Source: Candidatus Levyibacteriota bacterium
Lineage (GTDB): Bacteria; Patescibacteriota; Microgenomatia; Levybacterales; UBA12049
NCBI GenBank assembly: GCA_016199085.1
Contig: JACQHJ010000007.1
Location: forward strand, 1 to 51,758
Direction: 5' to 3'
DNA length: 51,758 nucleotides
Below, piece by piece: positions 24,953 through 34,118 of the stretch (positions within the stretch are counted from its first letter, which is position 1; each line of letters opens with the position of its first letter). The position numbers and the translations under genes are program-made. Below the pieces are notes generated by a model. The model searched no databases, was not told where the DNA came from, and was given only the letters and a program-made list of their open reading frames with translations.

Positions 24953-26224
24953 ATGATAAGAAGATCGTTATTAAATCAGCTACGAGAACATCTCTTAAGT
25001 CCAGAAATTACCTTTATTGTCGGACCTCGCCAGGCTGGTAAAACCACATTGATGGAGATACTAAGAGATGAATTGGTAGAAAAAGGCGAGAAAACTCTTT
25101 TTCTCAATCTCGATTTTAATGCAGACCGCCCCTTTTTTGACTCCCAGGAAAAACTACTACAAAGAATCTCCTACGAGATGGGGGAAGATAAAGGATATGT
25201 ATTTATTGATGAGATACAAAGAAAAGAAGATGCAGGGTTATTTTTAAAAGGGCTTTATGATATGAAGTTGCCATATAAATTTATTGTTTCAGGATCAGGT
25301 AGCATAGAGCTTAAAGAAAAAATCCATGAATCATTACCAGGCAGAAAAAAGCTTTTTGAATTGACAACTTTAACTTTTGAAGAGTTTGTAGCTTACAAAA
25401 CAGATTACAAACATATAAAAGAGGGTGAATCTTTTGCAGGGCTTGCCATCTTTTTTGATCTTTTTAAAGAGCTAGCGCAGCAATATCTTGAAGAATATTT
25501 AAATTTTGGGGGGTATCCTAAGGTAGTGCTTGCAAAAACCTATGAGGAAAAACGGGCAGCTATTGCTGATATTTATCAAAGTTTTTTGGAAAAGGATATG
25601 TCAATTCTTTTAAACATCCAAAAAACAGAAAGTTTAACAGCTTTACTTAGAGTACTTGCTTCTCAAATAGGCAATTTAGTCAATTTGGCAGAGCTTTCTA
25701 ATACTTTGGGGATTTCAGTTCAAACTGTGAAAGATTATCTCTGGTATTTGGAAAAAACCTATATCATCAGCAAAGTCACTCCCTATTTTAAAAATACGAG
25801 GAAGGAAATAACAAAAAGCCCCATCTATTATTTTGTTGATCTAGGACTGCGTAACTTCGCAGCCAATCAATTTGGTCACGGTGCGTTTGACACCACTGGG
25901 TTTTTGTTTGAAAACTTTGTTTTCAATAATTTAAAAGGGCATCTTAAGCTTACCCCCACCAGTATTCATTTTTGGAGAACCAAGGATAGAGCTGAAGTTG
26001 ATTTTATCCTGAATACCAGTAGGGAAATTATACCTATAGAGGTTAAATACACAAAATTAAAGGAACCTGAAATAAGCCGTTCCTTCAGGTCATTTTTAAC
26101 CAAGTATAAAGTTCCAAAAGCATTTATTGTAAATCTTAGTTTAATTCAAGAAGTAATTGCTGAAGGTGCTAAAGTTTATTTCATTCCATTTTTTAATACT
26201 CAAATTATAACAAAAAAAGTGTAA
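24953..26224 (+). CDS. AAA family ATPase (DUF4143-type)
   Basis: Walker A GPRQAGKTT, Walker B YVFIDEIQ, SGSGSIELKEKIHESLPGRKKLFEL, C-terminal VDFILNTSREIIPIEVKYTK nuclease-like motif. Confidence 0.85.
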   Translation: MIRRSLLNQLREHLLSPEITFIVGPRQAGKTTLMEILRDELVEKGEKTLFLNLDFNADRPFFDSQEKLLQRISYEMGEDKGYVFIDEIQRKEDAGLFLKGLYDMKLPYKFIVSGSGSIELKEKIHESLPGRKKLFELTTLTFEEFVAYKTDYKHIKEGESFAGLAIFFDLFKELAQQYLEEYLNFGGYPKVVLAKTYEEKRAAIADIYQSFLEKDMSILLNIQKTESLTALLRVLASQIGNLVNLAELSNTLGISVQTVKDYLWYLEKTYIISKVTPYFKNTRKEITKSPIYYFVDLGLRNFAANQFGHGAFDTTGFLFENFVFNNLKGHLKLTPTSIHFWRTKDRAEVDFILNTSREIIPIEVKYTKLKEPEISRSFRSFLTKYKVPKAFIVNLSLIQEVIAEGAKVYFIPFFNTQIITKKV

Positions 26225-26402
26225 ATTTAAGTCTTGCTGTAGTAATAGAGTACTTTTATGGAAACAATTGGAAAAAGGATGGTGATGGACTGAATTTGGT
26301 GAGTTCGATTTCCATTGGGGTTCGATGTTATAGGTTTAATTCTGAGGAGTTTTCTATAAAACTTTGAGGCTAAATTTCTGTAAAATCACAAATACCATTG
26401 GG

Positions 26403-26475
26403 TGGACCCGACGGGGATCGAACCCGCTACCCTCTAGCTGCCAGCCAGATGTTCAACCATTTAAACTTCGGGCCC
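26403..26475 (-). tRNA. tRNA-Ala (anticodon GGC)
   Basis: GGGCCCG/CGGGTCC acceptor with G3.U70; TCTGG-CTGGCAG-CTAGA anticodon arm; GCGGG-TTCGATC-CCCGT T arm; 73 nt; position 8 is A. Confidence 0.85.
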
Positions 26476-27171
26476 ATGTTTTAATTTCAATTGATTATAT
26501 ACTAAATCAGCAAGTGATTCTAGTTCAAGCTGAACCCGAGAATCAAAATAATCTATCTTTAATACACCTTTATAATCTTTTTTTAAAGTAGGCTTTCCGA
26601 TAGTTCTAGGATCGATTCTAGCTTTATAAAATAATCTTTTAGGTACCCCGGTGACTTCCTGCCAAAAGTCTTCTAGATCCTCTATATTCTGGTCTGCCCT
26701 ACATTGAACAGTACAGCGTATTTTCTCAAGATCAAACTTAAAACAGGTTTTCAAAAGAGTTAAGAATACAATAATTATTCTTGGGTCTGTATTTCCCAGA
26801 CTGAAAGCTCTATTAGATTTATACTTACTAGCCTCTCCCAGACAAAGCATCGCAAGTGCAATTTTTGCAGTCTTTTCATTATGTATAAAGTCAGCAATCT
26901 TTATATTTATTTTAGTAAGTCCTTCAAAAAATTCTTTTCTTTTTATTCTGTTTCTCTCCTGAGCAATTAGTCGTACTTTTTCCAAGTGAATTTTATTCAT
27001 TTTTTTAAGTTTTAAATAATAGCTTTCTGGAAGAACCATTCCCTTAAACCAAGCATGCAGAGTTCCTTTTGGAAAACCTACGTTCAATTTTTCTCTTATT
27101 TCAGTATAAGTATAACCTTCAGAACGAAGTCTTCTAGCTTCATTAACCACTCTTAAATCATAACGCCACAT
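26461..27171 (-). CDS. HTH protein with degenerate LAGLIDADG-like region
   Basis: N-terminal EARRLRSEGYTYTEIREKLNVGFPKGTLHAWFKG; then LAMLCLGEASKYKSNRAFSLGNTDPRIIIVFLTLLK. Last 15 nt overlap the tRNA-Ala 5' end. Confidence 0.6.
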   Translation of the reverse strand: MWRYDLRVVNEARRLRSEGYTYTEIREKLNVGFPKGTLHAWFKGMVLPESYYLKLKKMNKIHLEKVRLIAQERNRIKRKEFFEGLTKINIKIADFIHNEKTAKIALAMLCLGEASKYKSNRAFSLGNTDPRIIIVFLTLLKTCFKFDLEKIRCTVQCRADQNIEDLEDFWQEVTGVPKRLFYKARIDPRTIGKPTLKKDYKGVLKIDYFDSRVQLELESLADLVYNQLKLKHGPEV

Positions 27172-27250
27172 GTTGTTTTCCTAACTTATAGCATATTTAA
27201 CCTAATTCATTGTTGACTATTGATATATTATATTATAACATAGTTCTAAT

Positions 27251-27403
27251 ATGGAAATGGAGGTAAAGATAATTCAAATCGGAAACTCCGTAGGCTTTAT
27301 CATTCCGAAGCTTATTTTAAAAGTTTTTGGTTGGAAAGTAGGAGATAAAGTAACAGTCAAGTACAATTCCACAGACGGAAGTGTTCTATACAGAAAAAAA
27401 TAA
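27251..27403 (+). CDS. AbrB/MazE-like DNA-binding protein (50 aa)
   Basis: MEMEVKIIQIGNSVGFIIPKLILKVFGWKVGDKVTVKYNSTDGSVLYRKK; below the ORF-track length cutoff. Confidence 0.7.
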   Translation: MEMEVKIIQIGNSVGFIIPKLILKVFGWKVGDKVTVKYNSTDGSVLYRKK

Positions 27404-27425
27404 CCAGATAAAATGATTAATCTTG

Positions 27426-27496
27426 TGGACCATGGGAGAATCGAACTCCCGTCCTCGCAATGCGAATGCGATGCATTACCACTGTGCTAATGGCCC
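27426..27496 (-). tRNA. tRNA-Ala (anticodon CGC)
   Basis: GGGCCAT/ATGGTCC acceptor with G3.U70; TCGCA-TTCGCAT-TGCGA anticodon arm; GGGAG-TTCGATT-CTCCC T arm. Confidence 0.9.
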
Positions 27497-27524
27497 TTTA
27501 CTAGCTTTATTTTACCAAGAAAAC

Positions 27525-28655
27525 CTACTGAAGAAAAGAAAGAGGATTAATCGGCGCTCCGTTTTGTCTAACTTCAAAATGGACGTGAGGACCGGTTGTT
27601 CTTCCAGTCATTCCAACCCAGCCTATTACCGTACTTCCTCCTACTACGTTTTGTCCTGCTCCAACGTTAATTCCTGACAAATGGGCATAAAGAGTGGAAT
27701 ATCCGCCTCCGTTATCTATAGTAATATTTGTTCCGTATCCCCCGTCCCAGCTTCCAGAGGACATTGACCTTACAATTCCGCTTTTTGCAGCCACAATCGG
27801 TGTTCCGATTGGAGAAGTGATATCAACTGCCATGTGATACCAGGAAGCAAACTGGGAAACAAGACCTCTGACGGGCCAGGTGAAGCCTGAAGCTGAGAAT
27901 GACGTAGAGCTTGGTCCCTGAGCTATATATACCTGGCGCTTGATAAAGGGCTGCTCGGCAGGCTTGACAGCGTCAGGAACAATTAAGATCTGGCCTTCTA
28001 CAAGTGAGAATGTTTCAGGATTGGCAAAGTCATTGAATGGAAAATCGACAATCTTTTGAGGTATGGTATCTAACTTTTTAGCAATCGTATAAACAGTGTC
28101 TCCCCTGTTAACCTTATACGCCATACCTGTAACTGGTAGAATTTCTAATGTGTCGCCTACGGTTATCGAATCAGAGGTTAAGTTGTTTTGCCACTTGATG
28201 GTATTGGTTGAAATACCGAATTTTTGGGCAATCGTTGATATCGTATCTCCTTTGGCAACGGTATAGGTTATGACCTTATCCCTTGGTTTTTGCGAAATGC
28301 TTGTTTCAAAAACATTTTCTCCGACGATTATCGACTGGTTAGTCTCAGGAGACGCTATTTTTGAAGTATTTGGGTTTTCGGAAAAAACAGGATAGGTTGA
28401 AGCTAAAAACGGAGCCACGATTACACCGATTGTCAGTACCAAAAGCGTTGCAAAATGTAAAAAAGGCCGGTTGTAGCGGCCTCTTTTCATAGTTAAAAAC
28501 TTAACTAGAATATTTTTGTTTGTTTCAAAGATAATACTAAAGCCAATGACTTTACTCTTTAGATAGCTTAAAAAGATTCTCAAAAATGGCCCAGTAGTAG
28601 ACAAATATTTCTTAAAAGGATTTGAAAACACGCCAAAAAGTTTCCGTTTGTTCAT
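27525..28655 (-). CDS. M23 family peptidase with two LysM domains
   Basis: ITYTVAKGDTISTIAQKFGISTNTIKWQN, YKVNRGDTVYTIAKKLDTIPQKIVDF (LysM); HMAVDITSPIGTPIVAAKSG...GYSTLYAHLS...GPHVHFEVRQNG (M23). Confidence 0.92.
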   Translation of the reverse strand: MNKRKLFGVFSNPFKKYLSTTGPFLRIFLSYLKSKVIGFSIIFETNKNILVKFLTMKRGRYNRPFLHFATLLVLTIGVIVAPFLASTYPVFSENPNTSKIASPETNQSIIVGENVFETSISQKPRDKVITYTVAKGDTISTIAQKFGISTNTIKWQNNLTSDSITVGDTLEILPVTGMAYKVNRGDTVYTIAKKLDTIPQKIVDFPFNDFANPETFSLVEGQILIVPDAVKPAEQPFIKRQVYIAQGPSSTSFSASGFTWPVRGLVSQFASWYHMAVDITSPIGTPIVAAKSGIVRSMSSGSWDGGYGTNITIDNGGGYSTLYAHLSGINVGAGQNVVGGSTVIGWVGMTGRTTGPHVHFEVRQNGAPINPLSFLQ

Positions 28656-28716
28656 GAAAAGTGATATCTATGGTATCAAAAGGATAAGTATTAGTCAACC
28701 TTTGGGGTCAGAAATT

Positions 28717-29964
28717 TTAGACTTTTTGAAGGGAATTTAGGAATTCTTCGTTCGTAGTTGTCTTTGCCAGTTTTTCTATAAAAAGAGATGTTCTCTCTTC
28801 GTCTGACAGCATATAAAGCATCCTTCTCATCGTAATTGTTTTTTGCCTTAATTCCTCTTCCATGATCAGTTCTTCCTGTCTTGTGCCTGATTTTTCAATA
28901 TCGATTGAGGGATAAACTCTTTTATCTGCTAGCCTTCTGTCTAAATGAAGTTCCATATTGCCCGTCCCCTTGAATTCTTCATAGATTAAATCATCCATTC
29001 TTGAACCGGTTTCAACCAAAGCTGTTCCGATGATAGTTAAAGATCCGCCCTCCTGGCAGTTTCTGGCTGCTCCGAAGAATCTTTTCGCAGGCCAAAGTGC
29101 TGCAGGATCAAACCCTCCGGACAGTGTCCTACCACTTGGCGCAACCGAAAGGTTGTAAGCTCTGGCAAGTCTTGTAATAGAGTCTAGGAGGATTATTACG
29201 TCTTTTCCCATTTCAACCATTCTCTTGGCTCTGTCAAGTGTAATTTCTGCAACTCTTGTCTGGTTTTCCGGTGGTTCGTCAAAGTTTGACGCAACAACCT
29301 CTCCATGAACGCTGGAGGTTATGTCTGTTACTTCCTCAGGCCGCTCCCCTATCAATGCCGCCATAAGGTGGACATTTGGAAAGTTTTGCGAAATTCCGGC
29401 TGCCAACTCTTTGAGTATTGTCGTCTTTCCCGCTTTCGGAGGAGAAACGATCATTCCTCTTTGTCCAAAACCGATCGGCGCAATTAAATCGATTATTCTT
29501 GTAGAAAGAGGCGTTTTGCCTGTTGTTAGTGTTATCTGTTTTTTGGGATAAATCGGTGTCAGATCGTCAAAATATGGCCTGTTTAGGCTGTCGTCTGCGT
29601 TGACTTCATTGACTTTTTCAACCTTTAGGAGTCCGAAATATCTTTCCGTGTCTTTTGGAGGTCTGCCTACTCCCTCGACTAAGTCACCCGGTCTTAACAT
29701 AAACCTTCTAATCTGAGACTGGGAAATATAAATGTCTCTGTGAGATGGAATAAATTTGGGCCTTAAGAACCCGTGTCCTTCGGGCTGAATATCCAAAAAA
29801 CCTTTAACAGGCAGCCCTTGGGGCTCTGGTCTTGGCTCCATTTGTTGCGCGACAAAAGGCTCCGGAGCTTTGGGAGCTTCTTCTTGTTGTGGTTTATTGG
29901 GAGTGTCAATTGGGGTTCCAACAATATCATCAACTTGTGTGTGGACTTTTTTCTTTACTGGCAT
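28717..29964 (-). CDS. rho: Transcription termination factor Rho
   Basis: GFLRPKFIPSHRDIYISQSQIRRFMLRPGDLVEG; RGMIVSPPKAGKTTILKELA; DVIILLDSITRLARAYN; SGGFDPAALWPAKRFFGAARN. Confidence 0.97.
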   Translation of the reverse strand: MPVKKKVHTQVDDIVGTPIDTPNKPQQEEAPKAPEPFVAQQMEPRPEPQGLPVKGFLDIQPEGHGFLRPKFIPSHRDIYISQSQIRRFMLRPGDLVEGVGRPPKDTERYFGLLKVEKVNEVNADDSLNRPYFDDLTPIYPKKQITLTTGKTPLSTRIIDLIAPIGFGQRGMIVSPPKAGKTTILKELAAGISQNFPNVHLMAALIGERPEEVTDITSSVHGEVVASNFDEPPENQTRVAEITLDRAKRMVEMGKDVIILLDSITRLARAYNLSVAPSGRTLSGGFDPAALWPAKRFFGAARNCQEGGSLTIIGTALVETGSRMDDLIYEEFKGTGNMELHLDRRLADKRVYPSIDIEKSGTRQEELIMEEELRQKTITMRRMLYMLSDEERTSLFIEKLAKTTTNEEFLNSLQKV

Positions 29965-30136
29965 ATAGCAAATTTTTAAGCTTTAACTTAAATTCTTCAA
30001 TATTTGATAACCGCGTGTTTAATCGAAAGTTTCCTGAGTGTTGCTTTTGAAGACTTTAAAAGCACCTTTATTAGACCATAAGTTTTTGTTTTTGTCAATA
30101 TGGTAATTAAAAACACGCATTTTGTGACATGTTTTG

Positions 30137-30165
30137 TTGACTTTTTAAGACCTCCTTGCTATTAT
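30137..30165 (+). promoter_or_regulatory. Promoter TTGACT-17-TATTAT
   Basis: TTGACT 30137-30142, TATTAT 30160-30165; RBS GAGGAGGTG before ATG 30232. Confidence 0.6.
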
Positions 30166-30231
30166 CCACCAAGAATTAATCATTAATATAGTTTTTAACT
30201 ACATTAATTTGATCGAGGAGGTGAAATAAAG

Positions 30232-30735
30232 ATGAAAAAAGAATTAGTAATTGCCGCAGCAGTAGCAACCGCAGGAACAGTAGGAGCAGCCGGAGTAGTA
30301 CAGGCTGAAGTAGGACTTCCCGGAAGCGTCCCATCTTCTGAATGTATAAATCAAACGGAAACTTACGTAGCTGATCCAGGAGAACAAATTGCTGTATCTG
30401 CAGAAAATGTTATTGTCTCTTTTGGGGACGGAGCAGTAAATGCAAACGGTAAGAATTTTGTTGACTCAGACCCACATACAAGTACTTTATTAGTTGACCT
30501 AAATCAACCAGGTTGTGCTTATAATTTAATCGCTAATCTGGGAAAATCAAGAATTAGAGTCACAGCTTATAGAGATGGCTTAGAAGGAGCTGATCTCTTA
30601 GCAAAAAGGGCAGCAAGACTTGAGAGGGCACATCAAGACGATCCTCATTTTAGAGTTCTTGCACAGTCAATCCCGAGTTTTGTAGTTTCCAACATTGGTC
30701 GTCCAGTTGGTAGTAGTACAACAAGAGCTAGATAA
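30232..30735 (+). CDS. Secreted hypothetical protein
   Basis: Signal peptide-like MKKELVIAAAVATAGTVGAAGVVQAEVG; strong RBS. Confidence 0.75.
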   Translation: MKKELVIAAAVATAGTVGAAGVVQAEVGLPGSVPSSECINQTETYVADPGEQIAVSAENVIVSFGDGAVNANGKNFVDSDPHTSTLLVDLNQPGCAYNLIANLGKSRIRVTAYRDGLEGADLLAKRAARLERAHQDDPHFRVLAQSIPSFVVSNIGRPVGSSTTRAR

Positions 30736-30753
30736 TACTAGGTTTACTCGCTT

Positions 30754-30784
30754 AAAATCCCATTCAACTTGAATGGGATTTTTT
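30754..30784 (+). terminator. Rho-independent terminator
   Basis: AAAATCCCATTCAA-cTTGAATGGGATTTTTT. Confidence 0.85.
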
Positions 30785-30844
30785 GTTATTAGGATATAAA
30801 TAATATTTTATATACTATAAATATAACTTAATATTATAAGACGC

Positions 30845-30873
30845 TTGACACACCACTTAACTACTGTTATAAT
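30845..30873 (+). promoter_or_regulatory. Promoter TTGACA-17-TATAAT (consensus)
   Basis: TTGACA 30845-30850; TATAAT 30868-30873. Confidence 0.8.
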
Positions 30874-30949
30874 TCCCAAATCTTAATAGTTTGTTTCTTC
30901 TGCCCCAGAAACGAAAGATGATTTCTAACGTATTAAGAATATAGCCTAT

Positions 30950-31663
30950 ATGAAAAAACTATTTGCAATTATCCTTTTATCAGTTTTATTTTTTGCATTT
31001 AAAGTAAGTGCGGCAAATGCAGCAGGATGTACGCCAGTATACGGTGGCGGAGAAACATGCCCCGGTTATTCTTATTCTATCCAAAAACTCGTCCAAAGAC
31101 CCGGTAAAGGCGGAGGGGATTTTGTCAATAACCTTTCAATTAATGATGCCAAGTATAATCCTTCCCAAAACGTAACCTTCCAGGTAACTCTTAAGAATAC
31201 AGGATCAAATACAATCCCAACAATTACGGTTACAGACGTATTTCCTAAATATCTTTCCTTTGTCTCAGGACCCGGAAACTTTAATGCAAAGACCAAAACA
31301 CTCGTCTTTTCAGTTGCAAGCTTCAAACCCGGACAAAGCGTAACCTATACGATAGTTGGAAAAATCCTAGATGAAGCAGGTCTTCCAAAAGATGAAGGAG
31401 TAATCTGTCAGTTAAACCAGGCAACAGCAACAGATTCAAGCGGAGTAGTTAATTCTTCATCTTCACAATTCTGTTTGCAAAAACAGGTATTGGGAGAAAC
31501 AACCAAAGGCGGATTACCTGTTATGCCTGCACCGGAAATCACAACCACGCCTGCAACAGGACCTGAGATGCTTCCTTTAGCATTACTTGTACCAGGAGCA
31601 TTAGGTGGACTATTATTAAGAAGACGATCAAAAAGATCACTTATTACAGGGGGTGAGAAATAA
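30950..31663 (+). CDS. Secreted DUF11-like protein with C-terminal TM anchor
   Basis: Signal peptide; VTFQVTLKNTGSNTIPTITVTDVFPKYLSFVSG; C-term ATGPEMLPLALLVPGALGGLLLRRRSKR. Confidence 0.75.
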   Translation: MKKLFAIILLSVLFFAFKVSAANAAGCTPVYGGGETCPGYSYSIQKLVQRPGKGGGDFVNNLSINDAKYNPSQNVTFQVTLKNTGSNTIPTITVTDVFPKYLSFVSGPGNFNAKTKTLVFSVASFKPGQSVTYTIVGKILDEAGLPKDEGVICQLNQATATDSSGVVNSSSSQFCLQKQVLGETTKGGLPVMPAPEITTTPATGPEMLPLALLVPGALGGLLLRRRSKRSLITGGEK

Positions 31664-32715
31664 TGTCAAAAGAAAATCAAGCAGGAAATAAATCACGTTT
31701 GCAAAGATTATTTAGAAGATTTAAACCTGCAGCAAAAGCAGCAGGAACAGGTCTTTTAGCCGCAGAGATTATGGGAGCAGGCGCAGTTGCAAACGCAGCT
31801 ACACCGGATAAACAACCACAAGCAATCGTAGTAGAAGGACAAATGCCTTCTTTACAGTCTGTTGTTGTTTTCCCTGGAGAAAAATCATCCATGCAAACAC
31901 AGCCAGAAGCTAGTGCAAATTGGGTTAACCCAAGAAGAATTGAATCAGTAGAAGAAGCTGCAAAAAGATTCGGAATGGATGATTATTCAAAAAATCCAAA
32001 TAACTGGTTTTTAAATGAATGGGGAGGAGCAACTCTTAAGCCCGACCAAAATGACGTAACCCACAGAGTAAAAGCTAATAGTGCTGTTATTGAAGCTTGG
32101 ATTAGAATAAGGAAAGCTGGACCTCACCAAGCTCAAACATTAGTTGTTAATCCAAAAGATGTCGACGGAATCGACGTTAATGGAGGAACATGGTGGGATT
32201 TTGCACCTCAAGATGCACAAGATGGATGGGCACAAGTTAGAGAACAGGTTAAAGCAAAAGAAAAAATTGAACAACCTGATGTTGACGTTGTACCTGTCTG
32301 CACACCTGTAAAAGAACCAGTTAGGCCTTTTGAAACAAAAAGGATAAAGTCTAGAGTATATGCAGCAAATACATATGGAAGAGACAAATATTCTAGAGAT
32401 CCAAGAAACTGGAAACTAAACAGAGATGGTAGCGCAACGTTAAGACCAGATTCATCAGGACTCGAGCATGAAGTTACAACAGGCAAAGCAGTCTTAGATG
32501 GATGGAATGGAATAAACAGACCAGATGGGGAAATTGACGCTGCCGGCTTTGTAGCCATGCAGGTTAATGAGCTCTATGTAAGAGGAATGACTGTTTACGA
32601 ACCTGAAAACGTAATGCAAGACAGAAATCCTTTATTCAGAAAGCTTTTGAAAGATAAAATAGCTAATGAAGCAAGGACACAGCCTGGTGTATTAGTTAAT
32701 CCTTTCTGTAACTAA
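31663..32715 (+). CDS. Hypothetical exported protein with internal duplication
   Basis: TAATG overlap with upstream CDS; two related segments YSKNPNNWFLNEWGGATLKPDQNDVTHRVKANSAVIEAW and YSRDPRNWKLNRDGSATLRPDSSGLEHEVTTGKAVLDGW. Confidence 0.7.
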   Translation: MSKENQAGNKSRLQRLFRRFKPAAKAAGTGLLAAEIMGAGAVANAATPDKQPQAIVVEGQMPSLQSVVVFPGEKSSMQTQPEASANWVNPRRIESVEEAAKRFGMDDYSKNPNNWFLNEWGGATLKPDQNDVTHRVKANSAVIEAWIRIRKAGPHQAQTLVVNPKDVDGIDVNGGTWWDFAPQDAQDGWAQVREQVKAKEKIEQPDVDVVPVCTPVKEPVRPFETKRIKSRVYAANTYGRDKYSRDPRNWKLNRDGSATLRPDSSGLEHEVTTGKAVLDGWNGINRPDGEIDAAGFVAMQVNELYVRGMTVYEPENVMQDRNPLFRKLLKDKIANEARTQPGVLVNPFCN

Positions 32716-32733
32716 GGAGAACTAAGCAACTAC

Positions 32734-32770
32734 AATAACGCACATTTTGCAATATAAGTGTGCGTTATTT
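32734..32770 (+). terminator. Rho-independent terminator-like hairpin
   Basis: AATAACGCACA...TGTGCGTTATTt. Confidence 0.7.
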
Positions 32771-32785
32771 AGTAAATAGCTAAAT

Positions 32786-34117
32786 ATGAAAAAAAATATA
32801 TTTGATCAATATAACAGCGCAGATTCCCTACTAGTTATTTCTGCCTATCCCAAAAAGGGGCAAATATACAGTAAAGGGGTCTGTGCGGTGTCTTCATTTG
32901 CCAAAAATACGCTTTTGAGGCTTAAAAAGGAAAACCCAAATAGAAAGATTATCGTCTTGACCATAGAATTGGGTAAAAAAGAAAGCTATATAGAAGACGA
33001 CATCTTAGTCATCCGATGTTTTAAAAGAAACTCCGTTTTCTCATTTAAAAACCTTCTTGTCCAGGTATTGAGATTCGGAAAAGTGAAAGACATACTTATT
33101 GAGTTTGAGTTTGCTTCATTTGGAGATACATTAACTACAAGCATGGTAGCTCCTTTTGTATTGCTTTTGTCTCTTCTTAGGAAAAACATTTCCTTAGTCA
33201 TCCACCAGGTATTATTTGATATCGGAAGCCTTTCAGGCCATATTGGAGTAAAAAGCAATAATTTAAAGCTGAAAATACTTAATTTTGGCCTTAAATGGTT
33301 TTACTTTCTTTTAACTTTAAAAGCTAAACATATAGTTGTTTTAGAAGATGAATTTAAGAAAAGACTCTCATCGGTCTGTAATGCAAATAAAATTACGGTC
33401 ATCCCCCACGGAGTTGATACAAACATCAAAAAAGTTAATGGATATAAAGTCAGAGAAAAACTGAAAATTTCAAAAAATGAATTTGTAGTTTTATATTTTG
33501 GCTATTTAACCTGGTATAAGGGTGTAGATTTTCTAATCCAAAGCTTAAGAGACGTAAGAAAGATAAACGGAAAGAAAATTAGACTTCTAATAGCAGGCGG
33601 ACCAAGCTTTACCCAGGAAAAAAAGTCACATTATAAAAGGTTTGTTGCAAAAATTAACAAAATGATTAAGTCTTCCCCTAATGTTATCTCAACGGGATTT
33701 GTAGAAGAAAAAGATATAACGGGTATTTTTGAGGCATCTGATTTGACAGTTTTCCCCTACAGGACTTTTATGTCTTCTTCAGGACCGCTGTCTTTGGCTA
33801 TTTCTCACAAAAAACCCTTTATTCTCTCAAGAAACCTTTCCCATATTACCGAATCTTTAGATATTAAAAGACTTTTAAAGACTTTGAATATGAATAAAAA
33901 AGATCTTGTCTTTGATCTTAATAAGAAAAGCCTGGTTAAAACAATAACTCAGGCTACTAACCCGAAACTGTCCCAAAAAATGCTTGAATTTAGTAGAATG
34001 TTATACAGAGAAAGATCTTTTGAAAACCTTTCCCGAGCTTATAAGCAAATGTTAAATGAAAAATCTCAAAAAGAATTTGTCAACTCATACGAAGTTTCCG
34101 TCGATAACCTTTCCTAA
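32786..34117 (+). CDS. Glycosyltransferase (GT4-like)
   Basis: VIPHGVDTNIKK; EFVVLYFGYLTWYKGVDFLIQSLRD; ISTGFVEEKDITGIFEASDLTVFPYRTFMSSSGPLSLAISHKKP. Confidence 0.85.
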   Translation: MKKNIFDQYNSADSLLVISAYPKKGQIYSKGVCAVSSFAKNTLLRLKKENPNRKIIVLTIELGKKESYIEDDILVIRCFKRNSVFSFKNLLVQVLRFGKVKDILIEFEFASFGDTLTTSMVAPFVLLLSLLRKNISLVIHQVLFDIGSLSGHIGVKSNNLKLKILNFGLKWFYFLLTLKAKHIVVLEDEFKKRLSSVCNANKITVIPHGVDTNIKKVNGYKVREKLKISKNEFVVLYFGYLTWYKGVDFLIQSLRDVRKINGKKIRLLIAGGPSFTQEKKSHYKRFVAKINKMIKSSPNVISTGFVEEKDITGIFEASDLTVFPYRTFMSSSGPLSLAISHKKPFILSRNLSHITESLDIKRLLKTLNMNKKDLVFDLNKKSLVKTITQATNPKLSQKMLEFSRMLYRERSFENLSRAYKQMLNEKSQKEFVNSYEVSVDNLS

Positions 34118-34118
34118 T

